DNA of 35,520 nt from Alphaproteobacteria bacterium (GCA_013203465.1 JABMNR010000054.1:1-35520); one strand, 5' to 3'. Positions 7,404-15,635 are shown, numbered from the stretch's first letter. The notes: generated by a model from the letters alone, not told the origin. A program made the numbers and translations.

Positions 7404-9099
7404 TGATTTAGAGGCCATGCCGAAACAGGCGGTGATCTACTGCCGGGTCAGCGACCACAAGCAAACCACCGATGGCGACGGCCTCGCCTCAAAAGAAACC
7501 CGCTGCCGGGAGTTCGCCAAGAACCGGGGGCTTGGGGCCGCACGCGTGTTCATCGACGATATCTCCGGCAAGTTCGCCGACCGTCCCGGCATGCGCGATC
7601 TGTTGATCTTCCTGCACGAGGCCCCCGACCGGACCTATGCCGTGGTGATCGATGATCTCTCGCGGCTGGCCCGTGACGTTGAAGCCTACCGCGCGCTGCG
7701 TCGCGCCATATTGGAAGCGGGCGGCGTGCTGATGTCGCCGTCCATCAAGTTCGGTGAGGATTCCGATTCCACGCTTATCGAGAATTTATTGGCCAGCGTT
7801 GCCCAGCACCAGCGCCAGAAGAATGGCGAGCAAACCAAGAACCGCATGTGGGGCCGCGCCAAGAACGGTTATTGGGTGTTCCAGCCCATGCCCGGTTACC
7901 GCTACGACAAGGTCAGTGGCCATAACAAGCTGCTGGTGCGTGATGAGCCCACCGCAAGCGTCATGACGGAAGTTCTAGAAGGATTTGCATCTGGTCGGTT
8001 CGAGACCCAGACGGAGGTCAAGGAGTTCCTTGATAACCATCCGCTCTATCCGAAGGGCAAGGCGGGATGTGTTCACTACACCCGCGTCAAGACCATGCTC
8101 ACCAATCCGCTCTACGCCGGATATGTCGATATCCCCAATTGGGGTATTCACATGCAGGAGGGCAAGCACGAAGCCCTGATCGACTTCGCCACGCTTCACC
8201 GGATACAGGATCGCCTGGCGGGTGGCGCGAAGGCTCCCAAACGCGCCGATATCCGCGAGGACTTTCCCTTGCGGGGCTTCGTATCCTGCGATTGTTGCGG
8301 CGAGCCTTACACGTCTTGCTGGTCACAAGGCTCTCACAAGCGCTATCCCTATTATCTATGCGACACCAAGGGCTGTCCCGAATACCGGAAATCCATCCGC
8401 AAGGAATTGATTGAGGGGGAATTCGAGGACGTGTTGACGGCTCTCAAGCCCGCGCCGGGGATGGTGGCGCTCGCCAAATCCATGTTCCGCGACATGTGGG
8501 ACCAGCTTCACGGTGTCCAGACAGCCTCCGTCGATGCGCTGAAAGCCGAGCTACGAAAGCTTGAGGCTGCCTCTGAGCGGCTGATGGACCGCATCCTCGA
8601 AGCGGATGGGTCGCTCGTGGCCAGCTACGAGAAGCGTCTGAGCGCGATGGAACGAGATAAGGTGGCGATCCGCGAAAAGCTTGCCGGATCGGTCCGTCCC
8701 GCCGCCAGCTTCGACAGGGTTTATCGAACGGCCTTCAGCTTCCTCGAAAATCCGCAGAAACTCTGGCACTCCAGCCAACTCGAGCACCGCCGCGCGGTGC
8801 TGCGAATGGCCTTCAAGACCCACCTGCGGTACAGGCGAAATGAGGGTTATCGAACGCCAAAAATCACCTTACCATTCAAGATGTTAGGCAGTTTCGACGG
8901 CTTAAAAGAGAAGATGGTGCCCCCGGTCCGACTCGAACGGACACTCCCTTGCGAGAAACAGATTTTGAGTCTGTCGCGTCTACCAGTTCCGCCACGGGGG
9001 CTCCGGGCATCTGGGCCGCACTATGACGATGCCGATGCGCGAAATCAACGTGGCTTGGACGCGTTGTCAGCTCAATGCAGAAACGCCAGCAGTACGTAG
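7396..9099 (+). CDS. large serine recombinase (integrase/excisionase) of the element
   Basis: This is a site-specific recombinase that would integrate and excise the element. The N-terminal resolvase domain has IYCRVSDHKQ with the nucleophile Ser19, then the DDLSRLARD segment (about 90-100). The central recombinase domain (about 150-275) contains LLVRDEP and TNPLYAGYVDIP. A zinc ribbon follows with CDCCGE and CDTKGC pairs (about 298-335), then a coiled-coil region (about 385-440). ATG 7396 is preferred for its AAGGA site; ATG 7417 is possible. The frame is 567 codons, but from about codon 507 (position 8914) it is encoded by the antisense of tRNA-Leu and then host DNA, overlapping the convergent oxygenase gene by 28 bases. 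The original C-terminus in the excised circle is therefore probably different. SOS control is likely. Confidence 0.85.
   Translation: MDSDLEAMPKQAVIYCRVSDHKQTTDGDGLASKETRCREFAKNRGLGAARVFIDDISGKFADRPGMRDLLIFLHEAPDRTYAVVIDDLSRLARDVEAYRALRRAILEAGGVLMSPSIKFGEDSDSTLIENLLASVAQHQRQKNGEQTKNRMWGRAKNGYWVFQPMPGYRYDKVSGHNKLLVRDEPTASVMTEVLEGFASGRFETQTEVKEFLDNHPLYPKGKAGCVHYTRVKTMLTNPLYAGYVDIPNWGIHMQEGKHEALIDFATLHRIQDRLAGGAKAPKRADIREDFPLRGFVSCDCCGEPYTSCWSQGSHKRYPYYLCDTKGCPEYRKSIRKELIEGEFEDVLTALKPAPGMVALAKSMFRDMWDQLHGVQTASVDALKAELRKLEAASERLMDRILEADGSLVASYEKRLSAMERDKVAIREKLAGSVRPAASFDRVYRTAFSFLENPQKLWHSSQLEHRRAVLRMAFKTHLRYRRNEGYRTPKITLPFKMLGSFDGLKEKMVPPVRLERTLPCEKQILSLSRLPVPPRGLRASGPHYDDADARNQRGLDALSAQCRNASST
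8915..9001 (-). tRNA. tRNA-Leu (anticodon CAA)
   Basis: Read on the minus strand, the acceptor GCCCCCG (from 9001) pairs with CGGGGGC, followed by discriminator A and an encoded CCA at 8917-8915. The anticodon stem ACAGA/TCTGT encloses the loop CTCAAAA, giving anticodon CAA. A long variable arm and a T arm with GTTCGAGTC are present, as expected for a class II tRNA-Leu. It decodes UUG. The 3' end marks the junction with the mobile element, and the gene is intact after integration. Confidence 0.95.
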
Positions 9100-10094
9100 C
9101 GTTCGCCGCGCGTGACGGGGCGGGCTTCGTGCAACAGCGAGCAGGAAAACACCACCGCGTCGCCGACCCCAGGTCGATAGCCGATGTCACCATATTCCGG
9201 AAACACCAGGTGGCCGCCGTCATACTCACCGGTGTTCAGGTTCAGGGTAACGGCGAACCGGCGGGTGCGGGTCGCCGATGAGGTGTTGTCGCGGTGCGGG
9301 CGGAAATGCCCGCCTTCCTCGGCGACGTAGCGCGCGATCTTGAAATTCTCGTGGCGTTGGATCGGGCTGTGGGTGGTGCGCGCGATCTCCGGGATCAGCC
9401 GGCGCTGGAATATGTGCCGGATGTCCCGCTCAAGCGGTGAGTCACGGTCGATCACGTGGTCGCGCCGCACTTTGACGTCGGCATCGCTGGTCAGCACCGA
9501 ACCATCCTTGGTCTGTTGTATGAAACCCGATGGCGCGTTCTCACGGTCGTGCAGCGCCATCAGCCAGCGGCACCATTCCGGTGTCAGAACGTTTTGCACC
9601 AGCATGACCGGCGCTTGGCGGGCCGGGCCCTCGCGCCACTCCTCGGGGGCCGCGCGCTCCCGTACCGCCGTGAGCACGGCCTCCACATGACCTCCCGGTT
9701 CCTCGGAGGCCGGCAGCCGGGCGGTCAACCGAGACAACCGGTTGAAAACCAAGGTTGCGGCCCTCTCACCCAAATGGAAATTATGCGCCAAGGCCCCTGG
9801 CGGGTCGGCCAGCACCGGAATGTCCAGTCCATGCTTGAGTTCAAACGCCTGATTCTGACTTGGCATGCTCCGGCGCACCAGGAAGACCTCGGCGTCGAGA
9901 TCGGCAAAGGCGGCGGCGCGGGCCGCGAACGCACGGGCGACCGGTTCTGGATCATTACCTCCCACCACATGCACGACGGCGGTGCGACCGGCCATGCGGG
10001 TGATCGGCTTGGGCTTGCCGTCAGCGGTCGTCAGCTCGACCGCGGGGGGAATGTCGCCGAGGTCGAACCAAGGGTGAACGGAAGGTTTCTCCAT
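9072..10094 (-). CDS. peroxiredoxin-like / prolyl 4-hydroxylase-like 2OG-Fe(II) oxygenase fusion
   Basis: This is a two-domain protein of 340 residues. The C-terminal half (about 160-340) is a prolyl-4-hydroxylase-type oxygenase that uses Fe(II), oxygen and 2-oxoglutarate. The ligands H267 and D269 (FRPHRDN), the distal H322 (LLHEARPVTRG) and the 2-oxoglutarate-binding R332 are all visible, as is the DGGHLVFPEYG turn. The N-terminal half (about 10-145) has the layout of a thioredoxin/AhpC-TSA fold (RTAVVHVV, then a VFLVRRS strand, then IPVLADPPGALAHNF). It has no cysteine at all, so it cannot be a classical peroxidase. The substrate is unknown. ATG 10094 is the start. It stands alone, transcribed toward the tRNA and divergent from the YqaA-type gene. 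Confidence 0.85.
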   Translation of the reverse strand: MEKPSVHPWFDLGDIPPAVELTTADGKPKPITRMAGRTAVVHVVGGNDPEPVARAFAARAAAFADLDAEVFLVRRSMPSQNQAFELKHGLDIPVLADPPGALAHNFHLGERAATLVFNRLSRLTARLPASEEPGGHVEAVLTAVRERAAPEEWREGPARQAPVMLVQNVLTPEWCRWLMALHDRENAPSGFIQQTKDGSVLTSDADVKVRRDHVIDRDSPLERDIRHIFQRRLIPEIARTTHSPIQRHENFKIARYVAEEGGHFRPHRDNTSSATRTRRFAVTLNLNTGEYDGGHLVFPEYGDIGYRPGVGDAVVFSCSLLHEARPVTRGERYVLLAFLH

Positions 10095-10234
10095 GGGGCG
10101 GTATCTTGCCTCTCGCCGGCATTGGGTACAACGGCGTAGCCGCCTCGCTTGGCCGGCGCTTGCCCGGGCGCCCCGCCACTGCTATGCGACCCGATACCCA
10201 CCCTGCTTTCCCGACGCGACCACCGAGCGCCCGC

Positions 10235-10816
10235 ATGCTGCGATCCTTCTACGATTGGACCTTGCGTTCCGCCGGTCACCGCCACGCCGAGCGGTGGTTG
10301 GCACTGGTGGCGTTCGTCGAAAGCTCGGTGTTTCCGATCCCGCCGGATGTGATGATCATCCCCATGGTGTTGGCCGATCGCACCAAGGCGTGGCGCATTG
10401 CGTTGATCGCCACGCTCGCTTCGGTTGCCGGGGGCATGCTCGGCTATACCATCGGTGCCGTGTTCTTCGAGCAGATCGGCCAGCCGATCCTGGAGCTTTA
10501 TGGCTATGGCGAAAAGTTCAAGAGCTTTGCCGCACGCTATAACGAATGGGGGGCGTGGATCGTGTTCGGCGCCGGGGTGACACCGTTCCCGTACAAGGTC
10601 ATCACCATCGCCAGCGGTGTGACGAGGCTCGATATCCTGGTGTTCCTTGCCGCGTCCGGGTTAGCGCGCGGGGTGCGGTTTTTTATCGTCGCGGGGCTTC
10701 TGTGGTGGTTCGGTCCGCCGATCCGCCGGCTGTTGGAGAAGCATCTGGGGTTGATTACGGTGGTGTTCTTCGTGTTGTTGGTTGGCGGTTTCTTGGTGCT
10801 CAAATGGTTGCTCTGA
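10235..10816 (+). CDS. YqaA/DedA-like (VTT domain) membrane protein
   Basis: This is an integral inner-membrane protein of the YqaA branch of the DedA/VTT family, a group linked to membrane homeostasis and lipid carrier transport. Visible features are the re-entrant start FVESSVFPIPPDVMIIPM (about 28-45), a following Gly-rich membrane segment (ASVAGGMLGYTIGAVFF), the GVTPFPYKVITIASG motif typical of the family, and C-terminal hydrophobic helices ending KWLL. ATG 10235 (MLRSFYDW) fits the usual start. The frame is open further up and ATG 10184 is possible. Its stop overlaps the dsbB start (TGATG), so it heads a short operon with dsbB and coq7. Confidence 0.85.
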   Translation: MLRSFYDWTLRSAGHRHAERWLALVAFVESSVFPIPPDVMIIPMVLADRTKAWRIALIATLASVAGGMLGYTIGAVFFEQIGQPILELYGYGEKFKSFAARYNEWGAWIVFGAGVTPFPYKVITIASGVTRLDILVFLAASGLARGVRFFIVAGLLWWFGPPIRRLLEKHLGLITVVFFVLLVGGFLVLKWLL

Positions 10817-11283
10817 TGCAGCCTGGCCTAATCGCGGCGGGCGGGGCGGCAGCGGCGTTGATGGTGGCCTTGATCGCGCAACACGGCTTCGACCTGCAGC
10901 CTTGCGTGCTCTGCGTCTGGCAGCGTTGGCCTTATCTGGTGGCCATTGGTCTCGGTCTCGCCGCCTTTGCCGCACGCGGCCGATCCGTTCTGGCCACGTG
11001 GCTGGTGGTGCTGGCCGTCCTGGCGGTGCTGACCTCGGGCGGCATCGGCGGGTTTCATGTCGGCGTCGAGCAGGGCTGGTGGGAAGGCACGGCCGATTGT
11101 GGTGCGGCGTCGATGCCGGACGATCTGGCGGCCCTGCGTGCCCAGTTGCTGGCGCAGCCGATCGTGCGCTGCGACGAGGTAGCGGTTTCCGTACTCGGCA
11201 TCTCGATGGCAGGATGGAACGTGATCTATGCCCTTGCTCTCGCCGGGTTGGCCGGATGGGCCGCCCTCAAGACGCGGCGTTGA
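10816..11283 (+). CDS. dsbB: disulfide bond formation protein DsbB family
   Basis: This four-helix inner-membrane quinone reductase reoxidises a periplasmic thiol oxidase such as DsbA. The first redox pair is C30-V-L-C33 in the QPCVLCVWQRWPY motif, just after the first membrane helix. The second pair is in the periplasmic loop (TADCGA and VRCDE, about 95-118). The length (155 aa) is normal for the short alphaproteobacterial DsbB. The ATG at 10816 overlaps the preceding stop and is the natural start; ATG 10804 would add four residues. coq7 follows 22 bases later, which fits, because DsbB passes electrons to ubiquinone. Confidence 0.88.
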   Translation: MQPGLIAAGGAAAALMVALIAQHGFDLQPCVLCVWQRWPYLVAIGLGLAAFAARGRSVLATWLVVLAVLAVLTSGGIGGFHVGVEQGWWEGTADCGAASMPDDLAALRAQLLAQPIVRCDEVAVSVLGISMAGWNVIYALALAGLAGWAALKTRR

Positions 11284-11305
11284 CGATGGGCAGTGGGAGC
11301 TGAGC

Positions 11306-11863
11306 ATGACCACACGCAAGACCGCTGAGAACCGCCTGCCGGGCGACTTGACCAAGCAACAGCTGGTCGATCGCATGATTCGCGTCGATCACGCCGGCGA
11401 ATTTGGCGCCCAGCGGATCTACGAGGGTCAACTGGCGGTGCTGGGCCGGCGGCCGAGCGCGAAAACGATCCGGCATATGAAGGCCCAGGAGGAGAAGCAC
11501 CTGGCCGCCTTCGAAGCGTTGATTCGCGAGCGCCGGGTTCGACCGACGGCGCTGCATCCGATCTGGAATCTGGCCGGCTTCGCGCTTGGGGCCGGCACCG
11601 CCCTGTTGGGCGAGAAGGCGGCCATGGCCTGCACCATCGCGGTCGAGGAAGTGATCGACGATCACTACCGCCGGCAGGCCGAATTGCTGGGCGAGGACGA
11701 GGCCGAGCTGAAGGCGACGATCGAGACGTTCCGCGCCGAGGAGGAGGAGCACCGCGACATCGGCAAGGAGCATGGCGGCGAGGACGCTTTCGGCTACCCG
11801 GTCATGCGGGCGGCGATCCGCGCCGGTTCGCGGGCGGCGATCTGGCTCAGCGAGCGGATTTGA
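11306..11863 (+). CDS. coq7: demethoxyubiquinone hydroxylase (COQ7 family)
   Basis: This di-iron monooxygenase hydroxylates 2-polyprenyl-3-methyl-6-methoxy-benzoquinol, the penultimate step of ubiquinone synthesis, at the inner face of the membrane. The two-fold repeat of di-iron ligands is visible: E32 in DHAGEFGAQRIYEGQ, the E-x-x-H in QEEKH (ending H65), E in VAVEEV-like IAVEEVIDDHY (about 111-121) and E-x-x-H in EEEEHRD (about 145-151). The length of 185 residues is that of the single-domain bacterial form. ATG 11306 follows GGGAGC. It belongs to the yqaA-dsbB-coq7 operon and converges with the HNH gene. Confidence 0.92.
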   Translation: MTTRKTAENRLPGDLTKQQLVDRMIRVDHAGEFGAQRIYEGQLAVLGRRPSAKTIRHMKAQEEKHLAAFEALIRERRVRPTALHPIWNLAGFALGAGTALLGEKAAMACTIAVEEVIDDHYRRQAELLGEDEAELKATIETFRAEEEEHRDIGKEHGGEDAFGYPVMRAAIRAGSRAAIWLSERI

Positions 11864-11873
11864 CCGTGGTGGC

Positions 11874-12476
11874 TCAGAACGCCGGCCCGGCCGCCGCGCG
11901 CGGCGGGTCGTCGGCGTCGTCCTGATCCAGTTCGATGTCCCAGTACAGATAGTCGCGCCAGCTTTCATGCAGGTAGTTCGGCGGGAACCGCCGCCCGTGG
12001 TCCAGCAGATCATAGGCCGTGGGTTGCCGCGGCGCGGCGATCGGGATCATGCCGATCTCCCGCGGCAGCCGGTTGCTCTTGCGCAGATTACAGACGCCAC
12101 ACGCCGTGACGACGTTCTCCCAGCTGGTGCGGCCACCGCGCGACCGGGGAACGACATGATCGAAGGTCAGCTCGTGCGTAGGGAGCCGACCGGCGCAGTA
12201 TTGGCAGGTAAAGCGGTCGCGCAGGAACACGTTGAACCGTGTGAATGCCGGGCGGCGTGACAGATGAACGTAATCCTTCAGCGCGATGACGCTGGGCAGC
12301 TGCATCTCGAAGCTTGGGCTGCGCACCACCGTGTCGTATTGCGAGACGATGTTCACCCGATCGAGGAACACGGCCTTGACGGCGTCCTGCCAGGACCAGA
12401 GCGACAACGGAAAATACGAAAGCGGCCGAAAATCGGCGTTAAGGACGAGCGCGGGGGCATGGTCCAGGCCGGTCAC
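11874..12476 (-). CDS. HNH endonuclease family protein
   Basis: This protein has a conserved N-terminal region (APALVLNADFRPLSYFPL, SWQDAVKAVFLDRV) and a C-terminal HNH nuclease domain. Zinc-binding pairs C91-x-x-C94 and C126-x-x-C129 bracket the catalytic DHVVPRSRGG (D106-H107) and N121. This architecture is widespread and highly conserved in Alphaproteobacteria as a chromosomal gene. Its cellular target is not established as far as I know, and a DNA repair or RNA-processing role is possible. GTG 12476 is chosen because similarity to the family starts there and a G-rich stretch precedes it. The frame continues to GTG 12581 without family-like sequence. Confidence 0.85.
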   Translation of the reverse strand: MTGLDHAPALVLNADFRPLSYFPLSLWSWQDAVKAVFLDRVNIVSQYDTVVRSPSFEMQLPSVIALKDYVHLSRRPAFTRFNVFLRDRFTCQYCAGRLPTHELTFDHVVPRSRGGRTSWENVVTACGVCNLRKSNRLPREIGMIPIAAPRQPTAYDLLDHGRRFPPNYLHESWRDYLYWDIELDQDDADDPPRAAAGPAF

Positions 12477-12712
12477 CCCGCCGCCCCCCCGGGACGCGGG
12501 CGAAAGCAGGTACTGAGCCAAGCACCGGTTCGCCCACGAAGCAAAGCACGGGGATTGGGTGGCGGCGGACAGTGCGACCACAACATCTTGGGTATCTCGT
12601 TCCCTGCCATTGCTCGATCGCGCTTTGTCCGTGACGTGTTCGCAACGAGTGAAGCTGTGTATAACTACATGATGTTACAGTTTTATGCTCGCCGCAAGGC
12701 CGATCCGGCCGA

Positions 12713-12757
12713 AGCGACTGTAGCCGGAGCGACTGTAACCCAGAGCGACTGTCACCC
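12713..12757. repeat. three-copy short tandem repeat AGCGACTGT
   Basis: AGCGACTGT occurs at 12713-12721, 12728-12736 and 12744-12752, each followed by a similar A/CRCCSRG tail, giving units of 15, 16 and 16 bases. The array starts just past the stop of the esterase gene (minus strand) and upstream of the HNH gene. Three evenly spaced copies, about one and a half helical turns apart, could be a protein-binding array or a simple duplication. Confidence 0.6.
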
Positions 12758-12759
12758 GG

Positions 12760-13428
12760 TTAGTCACCAAGCACCCTTTGAAGAAACCCGAGGGCGAGCC
12801 GCAACCCCTCCTCATCGATGCCATGACCCAGGCCGGGCCTCTCATGGGTCTCGACCATGAAACCCGCCGCTTCAAGCCCGTTCCGCGCCGCCGCCATCGC
12901 GGCGAACGGCACGATCGGATCGGCGGTGCCGTGGATCAGCAACACCGGCGGCGTGGCGGCCGCCTCGGCCGCGAGACCGGGGCCCGAGAGCAGGGCGCCA
13001 GAATACCCGACAATGCCGGCCACCGGCGCCGGTCGGCGAGGCGCGGTGTACAGCGCCGTCATCGTGCCTTGGCTGAACCCGACCAGGGCCAACCGGTCGG
13101 CGCCGAGTCCCAGGCGGTCGAGTTCGGCGTCGAGGAACGCGTCCAAGATCGGTGCCGCCGCGCGCACCCCGGCCAACATCGCTTGGGGATCGCGGTCTTG
13201 CAGGCTGAACCATTGCCGGCCGAACGGCGCCATGTCGCAGGGTTCGGGCGCGTCGGGGGCGACAAAGGCGGCGAACGGCAGATGCGGTGCCCACAGCGGC
13301 GCGATCGAAATCAGGTCGTTGCCGTCGGCGCCCAGGCCGTGCAGCATCACCACCAACGCGCGGGGCGGTTGGCCGTCGGCCGGCTCGACCCGTGGGCCGT
13401 CAAGAAGGGGGCCGTCGAGTTGGGTCAT
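12760..13428 (-). CDS. phospholipase/carboxylesterase-type alpha/beta hydrolase
   Basis: This is a serine hydrolase of the small carboxylesterase (YpfH/EstB-like) family, probably cytoplasmic since no signal peptide is seen. The oxyanion-hole motif is VVMLHGLGADGND (about 26-38), the nucleophile elbow GFSQG carries S119, and the acid and base are D170 (HGTADPIVP) and H202 (GLGHGID). The 222-residue length is normal. The substrates are likely short acyl esters, but the family is broad and the true substrate cannot be told. ATG 13428 is the start, with the divergent gluQ on the other side. Confidence 0.88.
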   Translation of the reverse strand: MTQLDGPLLDGPRVEPADGQPPRALVVMLHGLGADGNDLISIAPLWAPHLPFAAFVAPDAPEPCDMAPFGRQWFSLQDRDPQAMLAGVRAAAPILDAFLDAELDRLGLGADRLALVGFSQGTMTALYTAPRRPAPVAGIVGYSGALLSGPGLAAEAAATPPVLLIHGTADPIVPFAAMAAARNGLEAAGFMVETHERPGLGHGIDEEGLRLALGFLQRVLGD

Positions 13429-13518
13429 CGTCTTCTCCCGCGTGCGTCGAAGGCGCGACCGTAACCAGCCGGCTTCGCGCTGTCATCCTCCTGTCCTCCA
13501 GTGGTTCTGGCGCACCGC

Positions 13519-14370
13519 ATGACCGTCGTTAGCCGTTTCGCTCCAAGCCCGACCGGGTTGCTGCATCTGGGCCATGCCTTCTCGGCGCTCCAGGCGTTCG
13601 AGGCGGCGCGGGAGGCCGGCGGGCGGTTCCTGCTGCGGATCGAGGATATCGACACCGGCCGCTGCCGCGAGGAGTTCGTCGCCGCGATCGAGGAGGATCT
13701 GGCGTGGCTTGGCCTGACCTGGGAGACGCCGGTACGCCGTCAATCCGAGCATATGGCCGACTATCGCGCCGCCCTCGACCGTCTCGACGCGATGGGTCTG
13801 ATCTATCCCTGCTTCCTCAGCCGCCGCGATCTCCGGGATGCGTTGAGCGCGCCGCACCACGCGCCGGCCGGCGGCCCGGACGACCCGGCGGTGACGGACA
13901 CCGACCAACGGATGTCGCCGGACGAGCGGGCGGCACGTCTCGCTCGGGGGGAGCCGCATGCCCTGCGCCTCCGCATGGCCCGGGCGATCGAGATGGCGGC
14001 CGCCGCGTCCGGCCCGCTGACATGGCGTGACGAACAGCGCGGGTTGCAGACCTGCGATCCCATGCGGTTTGGCGATGTGGTGCTGGCGCGCAAGGACACG
14101 CCGACCAGCTATCATCTTGCCGTCACCGTGGACGACGCGGCGCAGGGCGTGACCATGGTGGTCCGGGGTGAGGATCTGTTCGAGGCCACCCACGTGCACC
14201 GGCTGCTGCAGGCGCTGCTGGGCTTACCGGTCCCACGCTGGCGGCATCACCGGTTGCTGGTTGACGATCAAGGCCGGCGGTTCGCCAAGCGCGACCGCGG
14301 CCTGACCCTGCGGGCGTTGCGTGAAGCCGGGCATACGCCGGATGCGGTGCGGACGATGATCGGGCTGTGA
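13519..14370 (+). CDS. gluQ: glutamyl-Q tRNA(Asp) synthetase
   Basis: This truncated GluRS-like enzyme lacks the anticodon-binding domain and attaches glutamate to queuosine 34 of tRNA(Asp). The HIGH-like motif is H16-LGH in FAPSPTGLLHLGH, RIEDIDTGR follows, and the KMSKS-like site is FAKRDRG at about 255-261. The length of 283 residues is typical. ATG 13519 is preferred over GTG 13501 because the family starts just before SRFAPSPTG. The usual zinc site (C-x-C and Y-x3-C) is degenerate: YPCFLSRR keeps one cysteine where C-x-C is expected and no later partner is seen, so this copy is probably zinc-free. Confidence 0.92.
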   Translation: MTVVSRFAPSPTGLLHLGHAFSALQAFEAAREAGGRFLLRIEDIDTGRCREEFVAAIEEDLAWLGLTWETPVRRQSEHMADYRAALDRLDAMGLIYPCFLSRRDLRDALSAPHHAPAGGPDDPAVTDTDQRMSPDERAARLARGEPHALRLRMARAIEMAAAASGPLTWRDEQRGLQTCDPMRFGDVVLARKDTPTSYHLAVTVDDAAQGVTMVVRGEDLFEATHVHRLLQALLGLPVPRWRHHRLLVDDQGRRFAKRDRGLTLRALREAGHTPDAVRTMIGL

Positions 14371-14388
14371 GAGCGGCGACGGGCTGCT

Positions 14389-15243
14389 CTACGGCCAAGG
14401 CCGATGCAGGCCGATGGAAAGCGCCAGATAATCCGTATGCTCCGGGTCGATCCGGCCGCTGCGCATCAGCCAGTCGATCACCACGAGGTTGCAGTTGTAT
14501 TTGAACTGCTCGCTGGTCTCGACGATTGCCGCCACGTGGTCCGGCTCCATCAACTCGAAGGAGTCGACCTCGCCGTCGACCGCGACCGGCGTGAAACCCT
14601 CCGGCACGTGCAGATCATAGGACCAGAAGGCATGACGCCGCAGGCCGTCCTCGACCTCCATGGTGTAGCTGATCATCGAGGCCGGAACGGCGGTGATCGC
14701 CAAGTCCTCGGGAATGCCGGCCTCCTCGGCGCACTCCTTGATCAGGTTCTCCCGCGCCGACAACCCGGCCGGATGGCCGCCGGCGACCATGTTGTCCAGC
14801 GCGCCCGGAGCGGTGGTCTTGTTCAAGGCCCGGCGGGCAACCCACATCCGGGTGTCCCCTCCCGCCCCGACCAGACCGTTCAAGTGAAAGCCCCGGTTGG
14901 CGATGCCGAACGACGTGCAGGCCGCCCGGTCGATCTCGAACTGGGCCTCCGCACCCGGCCGTTCGATCGCCGGATACAACTCATCCCGGGGTGGCGGGAT
15001 CAACCCGTCGGCGGCGAGCACGGCAACCGTGTCGGCCATCGCCTCGGTGCGGGCGTCCGGCGTGCGCAGCGACGGGTCCAGATGCACCAGATCCTCGAAC
15101 ACGTGAAACCGCGAGCCGAACCGCCGCAGTTCAAGCGACAGCCCACGGCGTATCCAGCCGAGCTTGACCTCGCCGACCCGAAACGGGACGAAACCACTCA
15201 GTTCGTAGGCGTTGCAGCGCCGCACATGATCGAGAAAGCTCAT
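14389..15243 (-). CDS. DUF4743 / Nudix hydrolase protein
   Basis: The N-terminal DUF4743 region (about 1-120: MSFLDHVRRCNAYELSGF, VPFRVGEVKLGWI) is joined to a Nudix domain. Plant, yeast and bacterial proteins of this shape hydrolyse oxo- and oxy-damaged thiamine diphosphates or act in thiamine metabolism. The Nudix box is at about 155-177: GGHPAGLSAREN then KECAEEAGI. Compared with G-x5-E-x7-REUxEExGU, the first Glu is Leu (L161) and Arg is Lys, while the metal-binding E-E pair is kept. ATG 15243 is chosen as the family start; ATG 15255 and further upstream are possible. It converges with gluQ. Confidence 0.82.
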   Translation of the reverse strand: MSFLDHVRRCNAYELSGFVPFRVGEVKLGWIRRGLSLELRRFGSRFHVFEDLVHLDPSLRTPDARTEAMADTVAVLAADGLIPPPRDELYPAIERPGAEAQFEIDRAACTSFGIANRGFHLNGLVGAGGDTRMWVARRALNKTTAPGALDNMVAGGHPAGLSARENLIKECAEEAGIPEDLAITAVPASMISYTMEVEDGLRRHAFWSYDLHVPEGFTPVAVDGEVDSFELMEPDHVAAIVETSEQFKYNCNLVVIDWLMRSGRIDPEHTDYLALSIGLHRPWP

Positions 15244-15289
15244 GACGGGCTGCATGCCAGAGCCACGCCGCCGCATCAAGCCGCCTTGC

Positions 15290-15595
15290 TCAGACGAAAC
15301 TCTTCTCGCTGGTGAGCACGCTGGTCACCGACACCATCTGCCGGATCGCGTGGGCGATCAGCTCGGCGCGGTCGCGTGGCAGACCCTCGATCTGAAGGTC
15401 GATGGTCAGCTCGTCACGGCACCGGCCGCCAAGATCGGAGTGCCACCGTGAGGGGATCATGCCACGCTTGGCAAACAGCTCCAGCACACGCGGCATGACG
15501 GACGGTTCGGCGAGCGCCTGGATCGAAAAGCAGGCGACGGCCGGAACGGAGGATGAATAGGCGGCGGTGGTAGGGCTTACGCGCTCGGCAAGCAT
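15290..15595 (-). CDS. ACT-domain protein (101 aa)
   Basis: This is a small single-domain protein whose core, CFSIQALAEPSVMPRVLELF then AKRGMIPSRW and ELTIDLQIEGL, has the beta-alpha-beta-beta pattern and the P-x-VL-x-LFAKRG helix of ACT domains, as in the acetolactate synthase regulatory subunit. No catalytic partner is adjacent. It probably senses a small ligand such as an amino acid. It has its own promoter and a 120-base leader with a hairpin. ATG 15595 starts the frame, but the first 15 residues look less conserved. The alternative is that it simply stabilises a partner encoded elsewhere. Confidence 0.72.
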   Translation of the reverse strand: MLAERVSPTTAAYSSSVPAVACFSIQALAEPSVMPRVLELFAKRGMIPSRWHSDLGGRCRDELTIDLQIEGLPRDRAELIAHAIRQMVSVTSVLTSEKSFV

Positions 15596-15635
15596 GACGG
15601 GTCTCCACGATCGGTGAACGGACGAACTGCACGGT

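Noticed and set aside
12582-12712. Promoter and small gene between the esterase and HNH genes
   Set aside because: The AT-rich dip fits a promoter for the HNH gene but no convincing -35/-10 pair or small frame could be read.
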